Counted from the first letter of the stretch, positions 32,421 through 43,187 are shown. The stretch is DNA of 64,000 nucleotides from Methylotenera oryzisoli (GCF_004661485.1 NZ_PQVH01000001.1:107739-171738), one strand, 5' to 3'. The notes: a model not told the origin generated them from the sequence alone. Made by a program: numbers and translations.

Positions 32421-33452
32421 CTATAGCGCGCCCCATACATCGCGCTGCATCGCAATTCCGTGCGCGCCATAGGTTCTTGCCGTATCCAGATCCTCCCTGA
32501 GCATTCCGCCCAGCGCAAACACAGGTAATGAATACCCTGCAATCAGCTGATTAAATACATCCCAGCCCAGTGGACTTGCATCAGGATGACTTAGCGTTGA
32601 TTTAACTGGTGATAGCGTCACGTAGTCTAATGCCAGCATTTTTGCATGCGCCAACTCTGCTGCATTATGGCAGGAGGCCCCCACAAGCAGACCTTCAGGC
32701 TTAATTTTGAGTTGCATCAACCGCTCTGCGGACAAATGTACGCCAGAAGCGTTAAGTTGCTGTGCACTTTGCACATCTGTATTAATAAACACTTTTGCTT
32801 CAAACGGCTTTGCCAGCGCAATCACATGCTCGGCAAACAACATTAAATCCTGTTTGGATAGATGCGGCTCGCGCACCTGTATCATCATCAACCCATTTTC
32901 CAGCGCAATTTTTAGACGCTCAAAAAACAGCACCTCCCCCATTTCCTTTAAATTGCTGATGGCATAGGTAGAAGCCAAGCTGAGCGCAGTGAGAATTGGG
33001 CTGTTAGCTGGCAACATAGGCCCCACCGTTAGCTTTTCCGGATTCTGCCAACTTAACAATTGATCCTCCAGACCGACCGGATCACCTTGCCACTCCACTA
33101 CAATAAAAAAATGTAGTTTGACGGCCTTTGCCGGTGTGATTAATTTTCCAGATTGATCATAGCGCGCCTCATACTCATAAGTGCGCGTAATCCATGAGTG
33201 AAAGCGCGTGACCGTAATGCCCAACTCCTCCTGCAACTCCCGCTTCAGGGCTTGCGCAGGCGTCTCGTTAGGCTCTACCTTACCACCTGGAAACTCCCAA
33301 TACCCCTCCCAAGGTTTACCAGCCGGGCGCTCGCCTAGCAACACCATACCGTTATCGCGCTGAATGATACCAACTGCCGCTTCTGTCACTTGCGAAGCCG
33401 GCATGCTGGTGATCGAACTATCTGAGGATAAATTAAGGGCGCTGTTGCTCAT
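32421..33452 (-). CDS. Nudix hydrolase fused to a ThiE-like domain (MutT type)
   Basis: A 343-residue two-domain protein. The N-terminal half is a MutT-type Nudix hydrolase with the full Nudix box (GGKVEPNETPAQALKRELQE, then ELGI), likely removing 8-oxo-dGTP. The C-terminal half (about 180-343) resembles thiamine phosphate synthase in fold (GASCHNAAELAHA, YVTLSPV, FALGGM). The ThiE catalytic segment HLGQxD reads HLSAER, so thiamine synthesis is doubtful. This fusion is known in proteobacteria. It is convergent with the copper chaperone gene. Confidence 0.88.
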   Translation of the reverse strand: MSNSALNLSSDSSITSMPASQVTEAAVGIIQRDNGMVLLGERPAGKPWEGYWEFPGGKVEPNETPAQALKRELQEELGITVTRFHSWITRTYEYEARYDQSGKLITPAKAVKLHFFIVVEWQGDPVGLEDQLLSWQNPEKLTVGPMLPANSPILTALSLASTYAISNLKEMGEVLFFERLKIALENGLMMIQVREPHLSKQDLMLFAEHVIALAKPFEAKVFINTDVQSAQQLNASGVHLSAERLMQLKIKPEGLLVGASCHNAAELAHAKMLALDYVTLSPVKSTLSHPDASPLGWDVFNQLIAGYSLPVFALGGMLREDLDTARTYGAHGIAMQRDVWGAL

Positions 33453-33499
33453 GTTTTAGGTTTTCTTGTTAGCTTGAGTTGGATGCAGCTTAATGATGA

Positions 33500-34726
33500 T
33501 TAAGAGCGATAGTCTGCATTAATCTTTACGTAATCATACGAGAAGTCACATGTCCAAATCGTCACTGCGGCATCACCACGATTAAGCACTACGCGCACAA
33601 CGATATCAGATTCACTCATCACAGCTGAACCTTGCTCCTCTAGGTATGAGCTAGCGCGGCCACCCTGCTCTGCCACTAACACATCCCCCAAATACAATTG
33701 CAAGGCATTCACATCCAAATCATCTACGCCTGCATAGCCAATCGCAGCCAAGATGCGGCCTAAGTTAGGATCCGATGCAAAAAATGCGGTTTTAACCAAT
33801 GGCGAATGCGCAATGGCATAAGCCACTTTGCGGCATTCTTCTTCATTTTGTCCACGCTCAACAACAATCGACATAAACTTGGTTGCGCCTTCACCGTCGC
33901 GCACAATCGCTTGTGCTAACTCAACGGCCACATCGGTGAACGCATCGCGCAGCGCAATATAGTCTGCACTACTTTCGGTAATTTCAGCGTTGGCAGCTTG
34001 GTTGGTCGCCATAAAAATCAGGCTATCATTGGTCGAAGTGTCGCCATCTACCGTAATGCAGTTAAATGACTTATTCACTGCATATTGAATCATACTTTCG
34101 AGTGCAGATTGGCTAATCGCAGCATCTGTTGCAACATAGCCCAGCATGGTTGCCATATTAGGATGAATCATGCCTGAGCCTTTGCTCATGCCTGTAATGG
34201 TGATAGTTTTACCACCCACGTTCAATTGACGAGATGTGCCTTTAGCCACAATATCGGTCGTCATAATCGCCTCAGCGGCATTCAGCCAGTTATCCGCTTT
34301 TAAATTAGCGATAGCTGCTGGCAAACCAGCCACTACTTTATCAACAGGCAACGGCTCTAAAATAACACCGGTAGAAAATGGCAGCACTTGATTTGCCTGA
34401 ATACCAAGCAAGCTAGCTAGCGCGTCGCAGCTCCGCTGAGCACGTTGCAGGCCATCCTCACCGGTGCCAGCATTGGCACAGCCAGTATTAACCAGCAAAG
34501 CACGGATACCAGCTTGTTGCGCTAAAAAGTCTTTACAAAGCACCACGGGTGCAGCACAGAAACGATTTTTAGTAAAAACACCAGCCACGCGCGTACCCTC
34601 AGCGAGCTTGATCACCAACACATCTTTACGGTTAGGTTTTCTTACGTGTGCCTCCGCATAACCCAATTCAACGCCATTTACAGGCAATAAAGATGAAGCT
34701 AGAGGTGCAGTTAATTTAACTGGCAT
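33500..34726 (-). CDS. argJ: Bifunctional ornithine acetyltransferase / N-acetylglutamate synthase
   Basis: Enzyme of the cyclic arginine pathway that transfers acetyl from N-acetylornithine to glutamate. The 408-residue precursor self-cleaves before Thr in [20 protein letters not shown] (about 180-200), which is intact. Other family blocks are [25 protein letters not shown] and VDGDTSTND. It is in a minus-strand run with the Nudix fusion; the spacing of 47 bases permits cotranscription. Confidence 0.96.
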   Translation of the reverse strand: MPVKLTAPLASSLLPVNGVELGYAEAHVRKPNRKDVLVIKLAEGTRVAGVFTKNRFCAAPVVLCKDFLAQQAGIRALLVNTGCANAGTGEDGLQRAQRSCDALASLLGIQANQVLPFSTGVILEPLPVDKVVAGLPAAIANLKADNWLNAAEAIMTTDIVAKGTSRQLNVGGKTITITGMSKGSGMIHPNMATMLGYVATDAAISQSALESMIQYAVNKSFNCITVDGDTSTNDSLIFMATNQAANAEITESSADYIALRDAFTDVAVELAQAIVRDGEGATKFMSIVVERGQNEEECRKVAYAIAHSPLVKTAFFASDPNLGRILAAIGYAGVDDLDVNALQLYLGDVLVAEQGGRASSYLEEQGSAVMSESDIVVRVVLNRGDAAVTIWTCDFSYDYVKINADYRS

Positions 34727-34771
34727 AACAGTTCCTTACTCATTTCCAATAATATTTAAATAACAAGCTGA

Positions 34772-36181
34772 TTAAGCATTACGCCAAGTTGTACCTTGCG
34801 GTGTATCTTCTAAAATAATCCCAGCTTCTGCCAGTTCTTTACGAATGCGGTCTGCCTCAGCAAAGTTTTTGGCCTGTTTTGCCTCAAGGCGCTTTGTGAT
34901 TAAATCATCCACGTTCAACGCCGCCGCCTCAACATCTGACGCTACTGCGTTACTGGCAGCACCTGACTTAGCCTGCAAAAACTCGTCTGAGTCGCGTGAC
35001 AATAGGCCAAGCACACCAGCCAAATGCTTAAGTAAACTCGCAGCTTCTACAGACTTGGTTTTATTCACTTCATTTGCCAAATCAAACAGCACCGCCATTG
35101 CTTCCGGTGTATTAAAGTCATCATCCATGGCCAGCTTGAAACGCGCAGCATAAGGATGTTGCCAATCAACAGTGAAATCAGCAAACGCTAAACCACGCAA
35201 CGCTGTATATAGACGCGTGAGCGCTAATTTGGCGTCATTCAAATGCTGGTCGCTGTAATTGAGTGGGCTACGATAGTGCGCGCGCAAGATAAAAAAGCGA
35301 ATGACTTCTGCATCATATTTTTCTAGCACGGTACGTATCGTAAAGAAATTGCCCAATGATTTGGACATTTTTTCATCATCCACACGTACAAAACCGTTAT
35401 GCATCCAATAATTCACCATCTGACAGGGCTTGCCATCATGGCTATGCGCAGCCTCAGACTGTGCAATTTCATTTTCATGATGCGGGAATTGCAAGTCTTG
35501 CCCGCCACCGTGAATATCAAAATGTTGGCCTAAGTGATGCGAGCTCATGGCAGAACATTCAATATGCCAGCCCGGCCGACCCTTACCCCACGGAGAATCC
35601 CAGCTTGGCTCGCCAGGTTTTGCTGCTTTCCATAACACAAAATCCATAGGATCTTTTTTAAAGGTATCTACCTCAACGCGCTCACCTGCACGTAAATCCT
35701 CTAAAGACTTGCCTGATAACTTGCCGTAACCTTGAAAGCTGCTTACAGAATAAAACACATCGCCGTTAGCGGCCGGATAGGCAAACCCTTTGTCAATTAA
35801 TGTAGCAATCATGGTAAGCATGCCGCCGACAAACTCGGTAGCCTTAGGTTCTATATCAGGACGCAACACACCCAGCTTGGCAGAATCCTCATCCATGGCG
35901 TCGATAAAACGCTGAGTCAGTTGTGCAATAGTTTCGTTATTTTCATTGGCGCGCTTAATAATTTTGTCGTCAATGTCGGTCACATTGCGCACATAAGTCA
36001 CTTGATAGCCAGAGGCCCTTAACCAGCGGCTCACCATATCAAAAACCACCATCACGCGCGCGTGGCCTAAATGACAATAATCATAAACCGTCATACCACA
36101 TACATACATACTGACCTTGCCAGCAACAATCGGGGTAAATGTTTGCTTTTCGCGGGCTAATGTATTGTAAATTTTTAACAT
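34772..36181 (-). CDS. cysS: Cysteinyl-tRNA synthetase
   Basis: Class I synthetase, 469 residues. It has the HIGH variant [16 protein letters not shown], zinc-binding residues with [17 protein letters not shown] and the [10 protein letters not shown] stretch, and KMSKS as [12 protein letters not shown]. The C-terminal helical domain ends near DTPQGTTWR. It is the leftmost-reading gene after the divergent TPR operon. Confidence 0.97.
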   Translation of the reverse strand: MLKIYNTLAREKQTFTPIVAGKVSMYVCGMTVYDYCHLGHARVMVVFDMVSRWLRASGYQVTYVRNVTDIDDKIIKRANENNETIAQLTQRFIDAMDEDSAKLGVLRPDIEPKATEFVGGMLTMIATLIDKGFAYPAANGDVFYSVSSFQGYGKLSGKSLEDLRAGERVEVDTFKKDPMDFVLWKAAKPGEPSWDSPWGKGRPGWHIECSAMSSHHLGQHFDIHGGGQDLQFPHHENEIAQSEAAHSHDGKPCQMVNYWMHNGFVRVDDEKMSKSLGNFFTIRTVLEKYDAEVIRFFILRAHYRSPLNYSDQHLNDAKLALTRLYTALRGLAFADFTVDWQHPYAARFKLAMDDDFNTPEAMAVLFDLANEVNKTKSVEAASLLKHLAGVLGLLSRDSDEFLQAKSGAASNAVASDVEAAALNVDDLITKRLEAKQAKNFAEADRIRKELAEAGIILEDTPQGTTWRNA

Positions 36182-36292
36182 ATATTTAAGAGCTAGAGGG
36201 TTGGTTATTTGTTTTTATCTGAAACTAAGCGCCCACCATGCCGATTAATGTGCGCAATGAAGAAATATATTGGCTTAAATCAAAATGAGCTA

Positions 36293-36321
36293 TTGGAGGT
36301 TGCTTAGGCTATTGATAGAAT
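36293..36321 (+). promoter_or_regulatory. Candidate promoter of the TPR / L,D-transpeptidase genes
   Basis: TTGGAG (36293-36298) and TAGAAT (36316-36321) are 17 bases apart, 36 bases before the chosen start of the TPR gene. Confidence 0.5.
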
Positions 36322-36356
36322 TACACTTTATTTATTCACCCAAAAAGTATATCACA

Positions 36357-37349
36357 ATGAATAATTTTATTGCGTCACTGACTCCTTCAATCGCTCGCTT
36401 TGTTCTAGTAGCTTCAGCAAGTTTTGCATTCAATATCGCATCTGCAGACGAACTCAAAGACATCTCAAAACTAGCTGACCAAGGTCAAACTGCTGTAGCG
36501 CTTGACCGCATCAATACATTTATTGCGGCAAACCCAAAAAACGCACAGGCATTGTTCATGAAAGGCGTATTGCTAGCTGAGCAAGGACGTAGAGATGAAG
36601 CAATCAAATCATTCACTGAAGTGACTGAACGCTTCCCAAACCTGCCAGAGCCTTACAACAACCTAGCAGTGTTATACGCAGACCAAGGTCAGTTTGATAA
36701 AGCGCGTAAAGCACTGGAAACTGCAATTAAAACCCATCCTAGCTATGCAACCGCTCACGAAAACCTAGGCGACATTTATGCGCGCATGGCCAGTGAAGCT
36801 TATGACAAAGCGCTGCAACTTGACACTGCCAACACACGCGCACAAGGCAAACTATCTTTAATTAAAGACCTGTTCGGCACTGGCAACAAAACAACTATTG
36901 CTGCTAGCGCGCCTGCAAAAGCTGCTAGCTCGCCAAGTACACCAAGCGCAGCAGCGCCGGCACCTGCGGCTGAAGTGAAAAAAGCATCAAGCCCAGCAAG
37001 CAACAATGCAGACAACATTACAGCGTCTATCAACAGTTGGGCGCAAGCTTGGTCTAACAAAGACTTGAACAAATACTTTGCTAGCTACGCAGATGACTTT
37101 AAGCCGGCTAAAGGCCAAAATTACAAAGCATGGGAAAAACAAAGACGCGAACGCATTAGCGCTCCATCTAAAATTAACGTAGAACTTAACAATATTGCGG
37201 TGGTCGCAAATGAAGGCAATACAGCAAAAGTACGCTTCAAACAAAGCTACCAAGCTGACAAACGCGCACCAATCCGCACCAGCAAAACACTATTGCTGAA
37301 AAAATCAGGCGACAACTGGTTAATTACTGAAGAAATTGCAAGCAACTAG
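36357..37349 (+). CDS. Exported TPR protein with C-terminal NTF2-like domain
   Basis: A 330-residue protein: signal peptide (ending near NIASADE), three to four TPR units (about 35-170, for example FMKGVLLAEQGRRDEAIKSF), an Ala/Pro/Ser-rich linker (about 190-220), and a C-terminal domain of about 105 residues. That domain starts INSWAQAWSNKDLNKYFASY and resembles NTF2/SnoaL-type folds. ATG 36357 begins the signal peptide; an upstream in-frame start at 36285 is unlikely. The L,D-transpeptidase 27 bases downstream carries a related C-terminal domain, so the two probably act together in the periplasm. Confidence 0.75.
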   Translation: MNNFIASLTPSIARFVLVASASFAFNIASADELKDISKLADQGQTAVALDRINTFIAANPKNAQALFMKGVLLAEQGRRDEAIKSFTEVTERFPNLPEPYNNLAVLYADQGQFDKARKALETAIKTHPSYATAHENLGDIYARMASEAYDKALQLDTANTRAQGKLSLIKDLFGTGNKTTIAASAPAKAASSPSTPSAAAPAPAAEVKKASSPASNNADNITASINSWAQAWSNKDLNKYFASYADDFKPAKGQNYKAWEKQRRERISAPSKINVELNNIAVVANEGNTAKVRFKQSYQADKRAPIRTSKTLLLKKSGDNWLITEEIASN

Positions 37350-37375
37350 TAGTGAATGGTATTGAAATATAAGGC

Positions 37376-38629
37376 ATGATGATTAACAAAGCACTGACCT
37401 ATACGCTATTAGCTGCCATTACGCTGGTGCCATGGAATGCAACCGCTGTGAATCGCTTTAGCTTTGGCAACCTGTTGCCCAAAGCTAGCTTCGGTAGCGC
37501 AGCAGCCATCGCATCTAATGCGGCAGCTAATCTCGTAGAGGAGTTACTGGTAAAAAGTTTATTCGAGATTTCTGAAGGCAAACACCAGCAAGCGCTCAAT
37601 ACCATAGACCAGTTGATTCAAAGCGTTCCTAACTTTAAGCTCGCACACTTGGTACGTGGCGACTTACTCATGGCGCAAGGCAAGTATTTACAAGCGTTTG
37701 GCGACCCGACCATCAATCGTCCAGATGCAGTGCAAGACTTGCAGGAAGAAGCGCGCGTTCGTATTGAACGTTACTTAGCTAAGCAATCCAAAGCAAAGCA
37801 ACCCAATTTAATTCTGGCACCCAACGCCCAGCAAAATCATTTGATGCTGGTTGACACCAGTAAATCCAGATTGTATCTGTATGAAAAACAGGACAACCAA
37901 CTCAAATACGTTGCCGATTACTACATTACCGTAGGCAAAAATGGTGTTGAGAAGCAGACCGAAGGCGACAAGCGCACACCGATTGGCGTTTACTTTGCCA
38001 GCACCAAACTAAAGCAGCAGCTACCCGACTTTTACGGTGAAGGCGCTTATCCGCTGAGCTACCCTAACGAATGGGATAAAGCACACAACAGAAACGGCTC
38101 TGGTATCTGGCTGCACGGCACACCGAGCAGCACTTACAGCCGCCCGCCGCGCGCAAGTGATGGCTGTGTAGTGGTTGCCAATCAAGACTTAAAAGCACTG
38201 GAACCTGCACTACAGTCGGGTAAAACCCCGATTATCATTGCCAACAATTTGGAGTGGTTAAATAGCTCTGATGCACCCGAAGCTGAAAAAGAGTTACTTA
38301 ACTCAGCAATAGATCATTGGCTGAACGACTGGCGCGCACAGGATACCGAGAAATACCTGTCGCATTACTCCAAAGACTTCTCAACCAATGGCATCAACTA
38401 TGAACAATGGGCTGAACATAAATACCGCGTGCAGGCCAGCAAACCGGACATTGATATTGCACTATCTAATATCAGCATGTTTAGCTACCCTGACCCACAA
38501 AAAAAACTGGTGGTAGTTGAGTTCACGCAAAGCTTCACCAGTCCGCACTTAAAAAATACCATGCTAAAACGCCAGTACTGGATTCAAGAAGGCAGCCGCT
38601 GGAAAATCATTTATGAAGGTACGGCTTAG
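37376..38629 (+). CDS. L,D-transpeptidase (YkuD) with TPR-like and NTF2-like domains
   Basis: A 417-residue exported protein. Residues 50-125 are helical and TPR-like (HQQALNTIDQLIQSVPNF). A YkuD catalytic domain follows (about 145-290) with HGTPSSTYSRPPRASDGCVV, carrying the catalytic Cys and His. The last 110 residues (AIDHWLNDWRAQDTEKYLSH) match the C-terminal domain of the gene before it. YkuD enzymes make 3-3 crosslinks or attach proteins to peptidoglycan. It probably forms an operon with the TPR gene. Confidence 0.85.
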   Translation: MMINKALTYTLLAAITLVPWNATAVNRFSFGNLLPKASFGSAAAIASNAAANLVEELLVKSLFEISEGKHQQALNTIDQLIQSVPNFKLAHLVRGDLLMAQGKYLQAFGDPTINRPDAVQDLQEEARVRIERYLAKQSKAKQPNLILAPNAQQNHLMLVDTSKSRLYLYEKQDNQLKYVADYYITVGKNGVEKQTEGDKRTPIGVYFASTKLKQQLPDFYGEGAYPLSYPNEWDKAHNRNGSGIWLHGTPSSTYSRPPRASDGCVVVANQDLKALEPALQSGKTPIIIANNLEWLNSSDAPEAEKELLNSAIDHWLNDWRAQDTEKYLSHYSKDFSTNGINYEQWAEHKYRVQASKPDIDIALSNISMFSYPDPQKKLVVVEFTQSFTSPHLKNTMLKRQYWIQEGSRWKIIYEGTA

Positions 38630-38668
38630 CTTCTACTAAGCCGCTTCAATCATCACTCAAGGAACCCT

Positions 38669-39238
38669 ATGCGCAAACTTTATATTCTTCTAACCTTAAT
38701 GTTACTAAGCAGCACAGCAATGGCTGCCAACCCACAAGTTGTTTTTGAAACCAACCGTGGCAACTTTATCGTAGAACTCTACCCTGAAAAAGCGCCTAAA
38801 ACCGTGGCAAACTTCTTGGCATATGTGAACTCAGGCTTTTATCAAGACACGATTTTCCATCGTGTTATTAAGCGCTTTATGATTCAAGGCGGTGGCTTTA
38901 ATGCCGATATGACAGAAAAAGAAACGCGTGCACCGATTGTAAACGAATCAAACAATGGCCTCGCCAATGAAGTGGGCACGATTGCCATGGCAAGAACCTC
39001 CGACCCGGATTCTGCAACCTCACAGTTTTTTATTAACTTAGAGAACAACCAGTTTCTTAACTACCAAAGCCCAGATGCACAACTGATTGGCTACTGCGTG
39101 TTTGGTCGAGTGCTAAAAGGCATGGATGTGGTGCGCGATATTGCCGCCACCTCAACGGCTAATGTCGGCCCCTATGGCGACGTACCAAGATCACCTATCG
39201 TTGTGCATCAGGTTAAAGTTAACAAAACGCCGTTATAA
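38669..39238 (+). CDS. ppiA: Periplasmic cyclophilin-type prolyl isomerase
   Basis: A 189-residue cyclophilin with a signal peptide (ending near STAMAANP). Core motifs are [32 protein letters not shown] and the late GYCVFGRV. It folds exported proteins in the periplasm. It is followed by a cytoplasmic paralogue, an arrangement probably reflecting tandem duplication. A ribosome site (AAGGAAC) precedes ATG 38669. Confidence 0.92.
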   Translation: MRKLYILLTLMLLSSTAMAANPQVVFETNRGNFIVELYPEKAPKTVANFLAYVNSGFYQDTIFHRVIKRFMIQGGGFNADMTEKETRAPIVNESNNGLANEVGTIAMARTSDPDSATSQFFINLENNQFLNYQSPDAQLIGYCVFGRVLKGMDVVRDIAATSTANVGPYGDVPRSPIVVHQVKVNKTPL

Positions 39239-39304
39239 GCACATAGCTAATTTTCACTAGGTATATCTTCAACAGTTTTAACAATTATTTATTAAGGAAA
39301 TTTC

Positions 39305-39796
39305 GTGGTTAAACTACAAACAAATTTTGGCGATATCACTATCGAACTCAATGCTGAAAAAGCACCGATTACAGTAGCTAACTTTTTACAGTACGTGGAT
39401 AACGGTTTTTATGACAGCACAATTTTTCACCGCGTGATTAATGGCTTTATGATTCAAGGTGGTGGTTTTGATACAACCATGACACAAAAAAGCACAGAAG
39501 CTGAAATTAAAAATGAAGCAGACAATGGCTTAGGTAACGAAAAATACACCATTGCTATGGCACGTACATCTGCACCACACTCAGCAAGCAGTCAGTTCTT
39601 TATCAACGTTGCAAACAATGAGTTCTTAAACCACACTGCACCTAGCGGTAACGGTTGGGGCTACTGTGTTTTCGGTAAAGTAGTGGAAGGTATGGACGTG
39701 GTTGATAAAATCAAACAAGTTGCTACTACCAGCCTTAAAGGTCATCAAGACGTGCCATCAAGCAACGTAGTGATTGAGCGTGCTACACGCGTTTAA
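39305..39796 (+). CDS. ppiB: Cytoplasmic cyclophilin-type prolyl isomerase
   Basis: A 163-residue cyclophilin without a signal peptide, starting at GTG 39305 after TTAAGGAAA. Its body matches PpiB ([53 protein letters not shown]). It lies 66 bases after the periplasmic copy, and the two share most core residues. lpxH follows, a known ppiB neighbour. Confidence 0.94.
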   Translation: MVKLQTNFGDITIELNAEKAPITVANFLQYVDNGFYDSTIFHRVINGFMIQGGGFDTTMTQKSTEAEIKNEADNGLGNEKYTIAMARTSAPHSASSQFFINVANNEFLNHTAPSGNGWGYCVFGKVVEGMDVVDKIKQVATTSLKGHQDVPSSNVVIERATRV

Positions 39797-39922
39797 ACCT
39801 TAGTATTGATTAGCATTGGTTTGTTTAAGAACACTCACCCAGTTAAATAATATATTGGTTAAACAATATGCTGAAATTTCTAAGCAAACTAAGCAATCGC
39901 AATAGAATCGGGGCTGTACATT

Positions 39923-40690
39923 TTGGTTAATCTCAATACTGGCAGCTCCGCTTCATCAGATGTGACTATTTTCATTTCTGATCTACATCTATGCGCGAGT
40001 CGCCCACACATCACTAGCGCCTTCCTGCAATTTCTGTCATCTGACGCAAAGTCAGCTAAAGCACTTTATATACTAGGTGATTTATTTGAATACTGGGCTG
40101 GTGACGATGACGTTGAAGACGACTTTAACAAACAAATCATTCAAGGCTTTAAACAATTAGCCACGTCCGGCGTCTCTATTTACTTGATGCACGGTAACCG
40201 TGACTTCTTAATTACAGATGATTTCTGTAAAGCGGCACATATACATTTAATCAATGACCCTACATTGATCGACCTATATGGAAACACCGCCCTATTAAGC
40301 CACGGCGATGCATTATGCACAGATGATGTCACGTATCAGCAGTTCCGCACGCAAGTGAGAAATAAGCAATGGCAATCAGAATTTTTGAGCCAGCCATTGC
40401 AGGCGCGCAAAAGTCAGATTGAAGCCATTAGGTTACGTAGTGAACAAGAGAAATCCAACAAGTCGGCTGCAATTATGGATGTGAATCCAGATGCAGTAAG
40501 CCAGTTGCTAAAAGAATACAAGCACCCTAGCCTGCTTATTCATGGCCACACACACAGACCAAACCAACACCAATTACTGGTAGAGGGTAAAACAACCACT
40601 AGATGGGTACTGGGTGACTGGTATGAACAAGGCAGCTATCTGATTTGCGATGCATCAGGCTGCCGCAGCGTTAATCTCAACTGTACCTAA
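39923..40690 (+). CDS. lpxH: UDP-2,3-diacylglucosamine hydrolase
   Basis: Lipid A pathway phosphoesterase producing lipid X. The 255-residue metallophosphatase has FISDLHLC, LGDLFEYWAGDDD, MHGNRDFL, LSHGDALCTDD and IHGHTHRP, covering the two-metal site. The start codon is TTG at 39923, and no ATG or GTG fits nearby, so the start is slightly uncertain. It follows ppiB as in many proteobacteria. Confidence 0.94.
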   Translation: MVNLNTGSSASSDVTIFISDLHLCASRPHITSAFLQFLSSDAKSAKALYILGDLFEYWAGDDDVEDDFNKQIIQGFKQLATSGVSIYLMHGNRDFLITDDFCKAAHIHLINDPTLIDLYGNTALLSHGDALCTDDVTYQQFRTQVRNKQWQSEFLSQPLQARKSQIEAIRLRSEQEKSNKSAAIMDVNPDAVSQLLKEYKHPSLLIHGHTHRPNQHQLLVEGKTTTRWVLGDWYEQGSYLICDASGCRSVNLNCT

Positions 40691-40715
40691 TCCAACCTAC
40701 CCTACCAATCACTTA

Positions 40716-42353
40716 TTACGGTAGGTAGCCGGGGATCTGCGTTAAATCGACGTGATCAATCTGTTCAGGCTCTAAAAACTCCTGCGCGTACTTCAGGTAA
40801 ATACCTTCTCGTATAAAGATATCAAACAACTCAGGGTCTATATGATTATCGACTTTCATTCTGCCCAAAATCGCTAATGACTCAGAAAGGGTTTTTGCCT
40901 TTTTATAAGGCCTATCCTTCGAGGTCAGCGCCTCAAAGATATCAGCGATTCCCATCACGCGCGCCGGCACTGACATTTGCGCTCGTGTCAGCCCTTTAGG
41001 ATAGCCACTACCATCCATATGCTCATGGTGACCGCAGGCATACTCAGGAACGCGCGCCAGACTCTGTGGATAAGGTAAGGAATCCAGCATGCTAATAGTC
41101 ACAACAATATGGTTATTAATGACCTGACGCTCTTCAGCAGTTAAAGTACCGCGCTTGATACTTAAATTATAGGTTTCATCTTCATTCAAAAATGGCACCT
41201 TATTGCCCAAGGCGTCTAACATCTCCAACTTAGCAATCTCTTGTATGCGCTGTAAATCACTCGCCGTCATCGACTCACTACCAATATTGGAAATCCTTAA
41301 AAAAGCGCTGGCCTCATCGCAATACGCTTTAAAAGCATCTAGCTTAGATTGCTGCTGATTGAACGTCTTTTGGTCTGCTCCGCCAGCTTTCAACATTGCC
41401 ACTTGCTCTCTCAGCATGGCGCACTCAGCCTGCTGTTTTAAGAGTTCAAACCTTTGGTCAACTAACTGGATTCGATCAAAAATCGAAGATAGTTTTGTCG
41501 GCTTATCCATAATGGCTTCTGGTGTTGTCACTTTGCCACAATCATGCAGCCAGCTCGCCACTTTTAGCTCATAAAGCTCATTCTCGTTAAGCGTAAAATC
41601 TTTAAAAGGCCCGGTTTTGGCGTCAATCAAAGCTTGCGTAAGCATCATAGTCAGCTCTGGTACGCGTCGGCAATGCCCTCCGGTATAAGGTGACTTCTGG
41701 TCAATCGCATCCGCAATCAACTCAATAAACGCCTCAAACAAGCCTTTAAGGCCGTCAATCAAATGATGATTAGTCATCGCAACGGCAGCTTGCGACGCTA
41801 ACGACTCGACTAAGGTCTGATTAGCCACCGAGAATGGAATAATGGCACCGGTATCAGTATCGATGGCATTGATGAGTTGCAACACACCAATCACTTTTGA
41901 CTCATGATCTTTCATCGGAATCGTTAAAAACGATTCCGAGTGATAGCCAGTTTTTTCATCAAATTTGCGCGTGCCAGAGAAATCAAAACTATCGACCTCA
42001 CGCACATTCGCGATATTAACCGTTTGATCCTGTAAGGTTGCATAGGCGGCAACCGTGGTTAGGTTAGGGCTGCCGTCTGCCAAATATAAAGGTAATGGTA
42101 AAAATGGAATTTCCTTACCCGTCGTGCCACCCAGATACATGTTGAGCGACTTATTACGCATCATTTCAAACTTGAGATGCTGATCTTGCGTAATGGTATA
42201 AAGGGTACCGCCATCAGCATTGGTAATCTCTTGTGCGCCAAGCAGAATCATTTCTAACAAGCGCTGGTGATCGCGCTCAGCTGAGAGCGCAATGCCGATT
42301 GCGTTTAGGCGCTCTAGCTGCGCTAATAAGTATGGGTGCTGATGTTCAAACAT
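40716..42353 (-). CDS. GAF - HD-GYP cyclic-di-GMP phosphodiesterase
   Basis: A 545-residue cytoplasmic signalling protein: N-terminal GAF domain (about 20-190) and HD-GYP domain (about 215-500). The metal-site HD is in ASWLHDCGKVTTPEAIMDK and the GYP motif in HHEHMDGSGYPKGLTRAQ. A helical insertion of about 90 residues (310-400) separates these two parts. HD-GYP proteins hydrolyse c-di-GMP; the GAF domain may bind a small ligand. Its neighbours on the same strand are FHA and PP2C genes, which suggests a shared signalling locus. Confidence 0.9.
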   Translation of the reverse strand: MFEHQHPYLLAQLERLNAIGIALSAERDHQRLLEMILLGAQEITNADGGTLYTITQDQHLKFEMMRNKSLNMYLGGTTGKEIPFLPLPLYLADGSPNLTTVAAYATLQDQTVNIANVREVDSFDFSGTRKFDEKTGYHSESFLTIPMKDHESKVIGVLQLINAIDTDTGAIIPFSVANQTLVESLASQAAVAMTNHHLIDGLKGLFEAFIELIADAIDQKSPYTGGHCRRVPELTMMLTQALIDAKTGPFKDFTLNENELYELKVASWLHDCGKVTTPEAIMDKPTKLSSIFDRIQLVDQRFELLKQQAECAMLREQVAMLKAGGADQKTFNQQQSKLDAFKAYCDEASAFLRISNIGSESMTASDLQRIQEIAKLEMLDALGNKVPFLNEDETYNLSIKRGTLTAEERQVINNHIVVTISMLDSLPYPQSLARVPEYACGHHEHMDGSGYPKGLTRAQMSVPARVMGIADIFEALTSKDRPYKKAKTLSESLAILGRMKVDNHIDPELFDIFIREGIYLKYAQEFLEPEQIDHVDLTQIPGYLP

Positions 42354-42452
42354 TGAATGCTATACCTCATTAACTGGGTAACTCAAACTTCTTTAACACT
42401 GTGCCATGAGCACATAACGCAACACTCTAAGCAATACCCAAGCACAATAACG

Positions 42453-43187
42453 CTATGCATGAGATAAATAGAACTCCATTTTCACACCCGCCAGTTCAAT
42501 CACATCATGATCGACCAAGGCATGCGCCTGCACACCTGTAGAAACGCCATTGACCACTGGCAAGACCTTACCTTCGACATGCGTAATAAAATAACCATTC
42601 GGGCGCTTAGTAATCACAGCAACCTGCACGCCAGTTTTGCCTAATGTGGTCAGTGCTTTATTCAGCACCAACTCCCGCCCACTGCTAGTGCCATTTAATA
42701 CCTGTATCTTGCCAACTAAAGCTGGCTGCACTTGGTCATCATCGTCAGATAGTACATTTGAAATAGCTGACGGCCTGGCACTTTGCCGCGGTGACGAAGC
42801 TTGCGCTACGGATGTGGAGTTAGAGTGAGGTTGGTATGGTTTAGTACTGAAAGCCTCAGGGTGTACCATCATTGTTTTCTCGAACGCGGCTGCACTCGCC
42901 TCATGCTCAAGAAATGCAAGGTGGAACCGACCTAGCTCAATCACATCTTCATTGTTTAACTGTTGTTTTTTAACGACGGTATTATTGATGCGCGTACCAT
43001 TGGTACTATTGAGGTCTTCCACAAAGAAATCATTCCCCTGCTTCAGGATGACAGCATGCTCACCACTGATGGCTAGATTATCAAGGTAAATGTCATTGCT
43101 GGATTTACGACCGATGGTGGTTTTAAGATGGGTTAATGTATATTCATTTAAGTATGAACCGTCTAGGGTAAGAATAAGCTTTGCCAT
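42453..43187 (-). CDS. FHA-domain protein
   Basis: A 244-residue protein with a typical forkhead-associated domain (TIGRKSSNDIYLDNLAISGE then HAVI, and LNSTNGTRINN) at about 20-95. A Ser/Pro-rich linker (about 118-155) leads to a second, degenerate FHA-like module (about 160-244, LTTLGKTGVQVAVI ... HVEGKVLPVVNGV) that lacks the phosphothreonine residues. The first domain should bind phosphothreonine. It is 11 bases from the PP2C phosphatase gene and cotranscribed with it. Confidence 0.88.
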   Translation of the reverse strand: MAKLILTLDGSYLNEYTLTHLKTTIGRKSSNDIYLDNLAISGEHAVILKQGNDFFVEDLNSTNGTRINNTVVKKQQLNNEDVIELGRFHLAFLEHEASAAAFEKTMMVHPEAFSTKPYQPHSNSTSVAQASSPRQSARPSAISNVLSDDDDQVQPALVGKIQVLNGTSSGRELVLNKALTTLGKTGVQVAVITKRPNGYFITHVEGKVLPVVNGVSTGVQAHALVDHDVIELAGVKMEFYLSHA

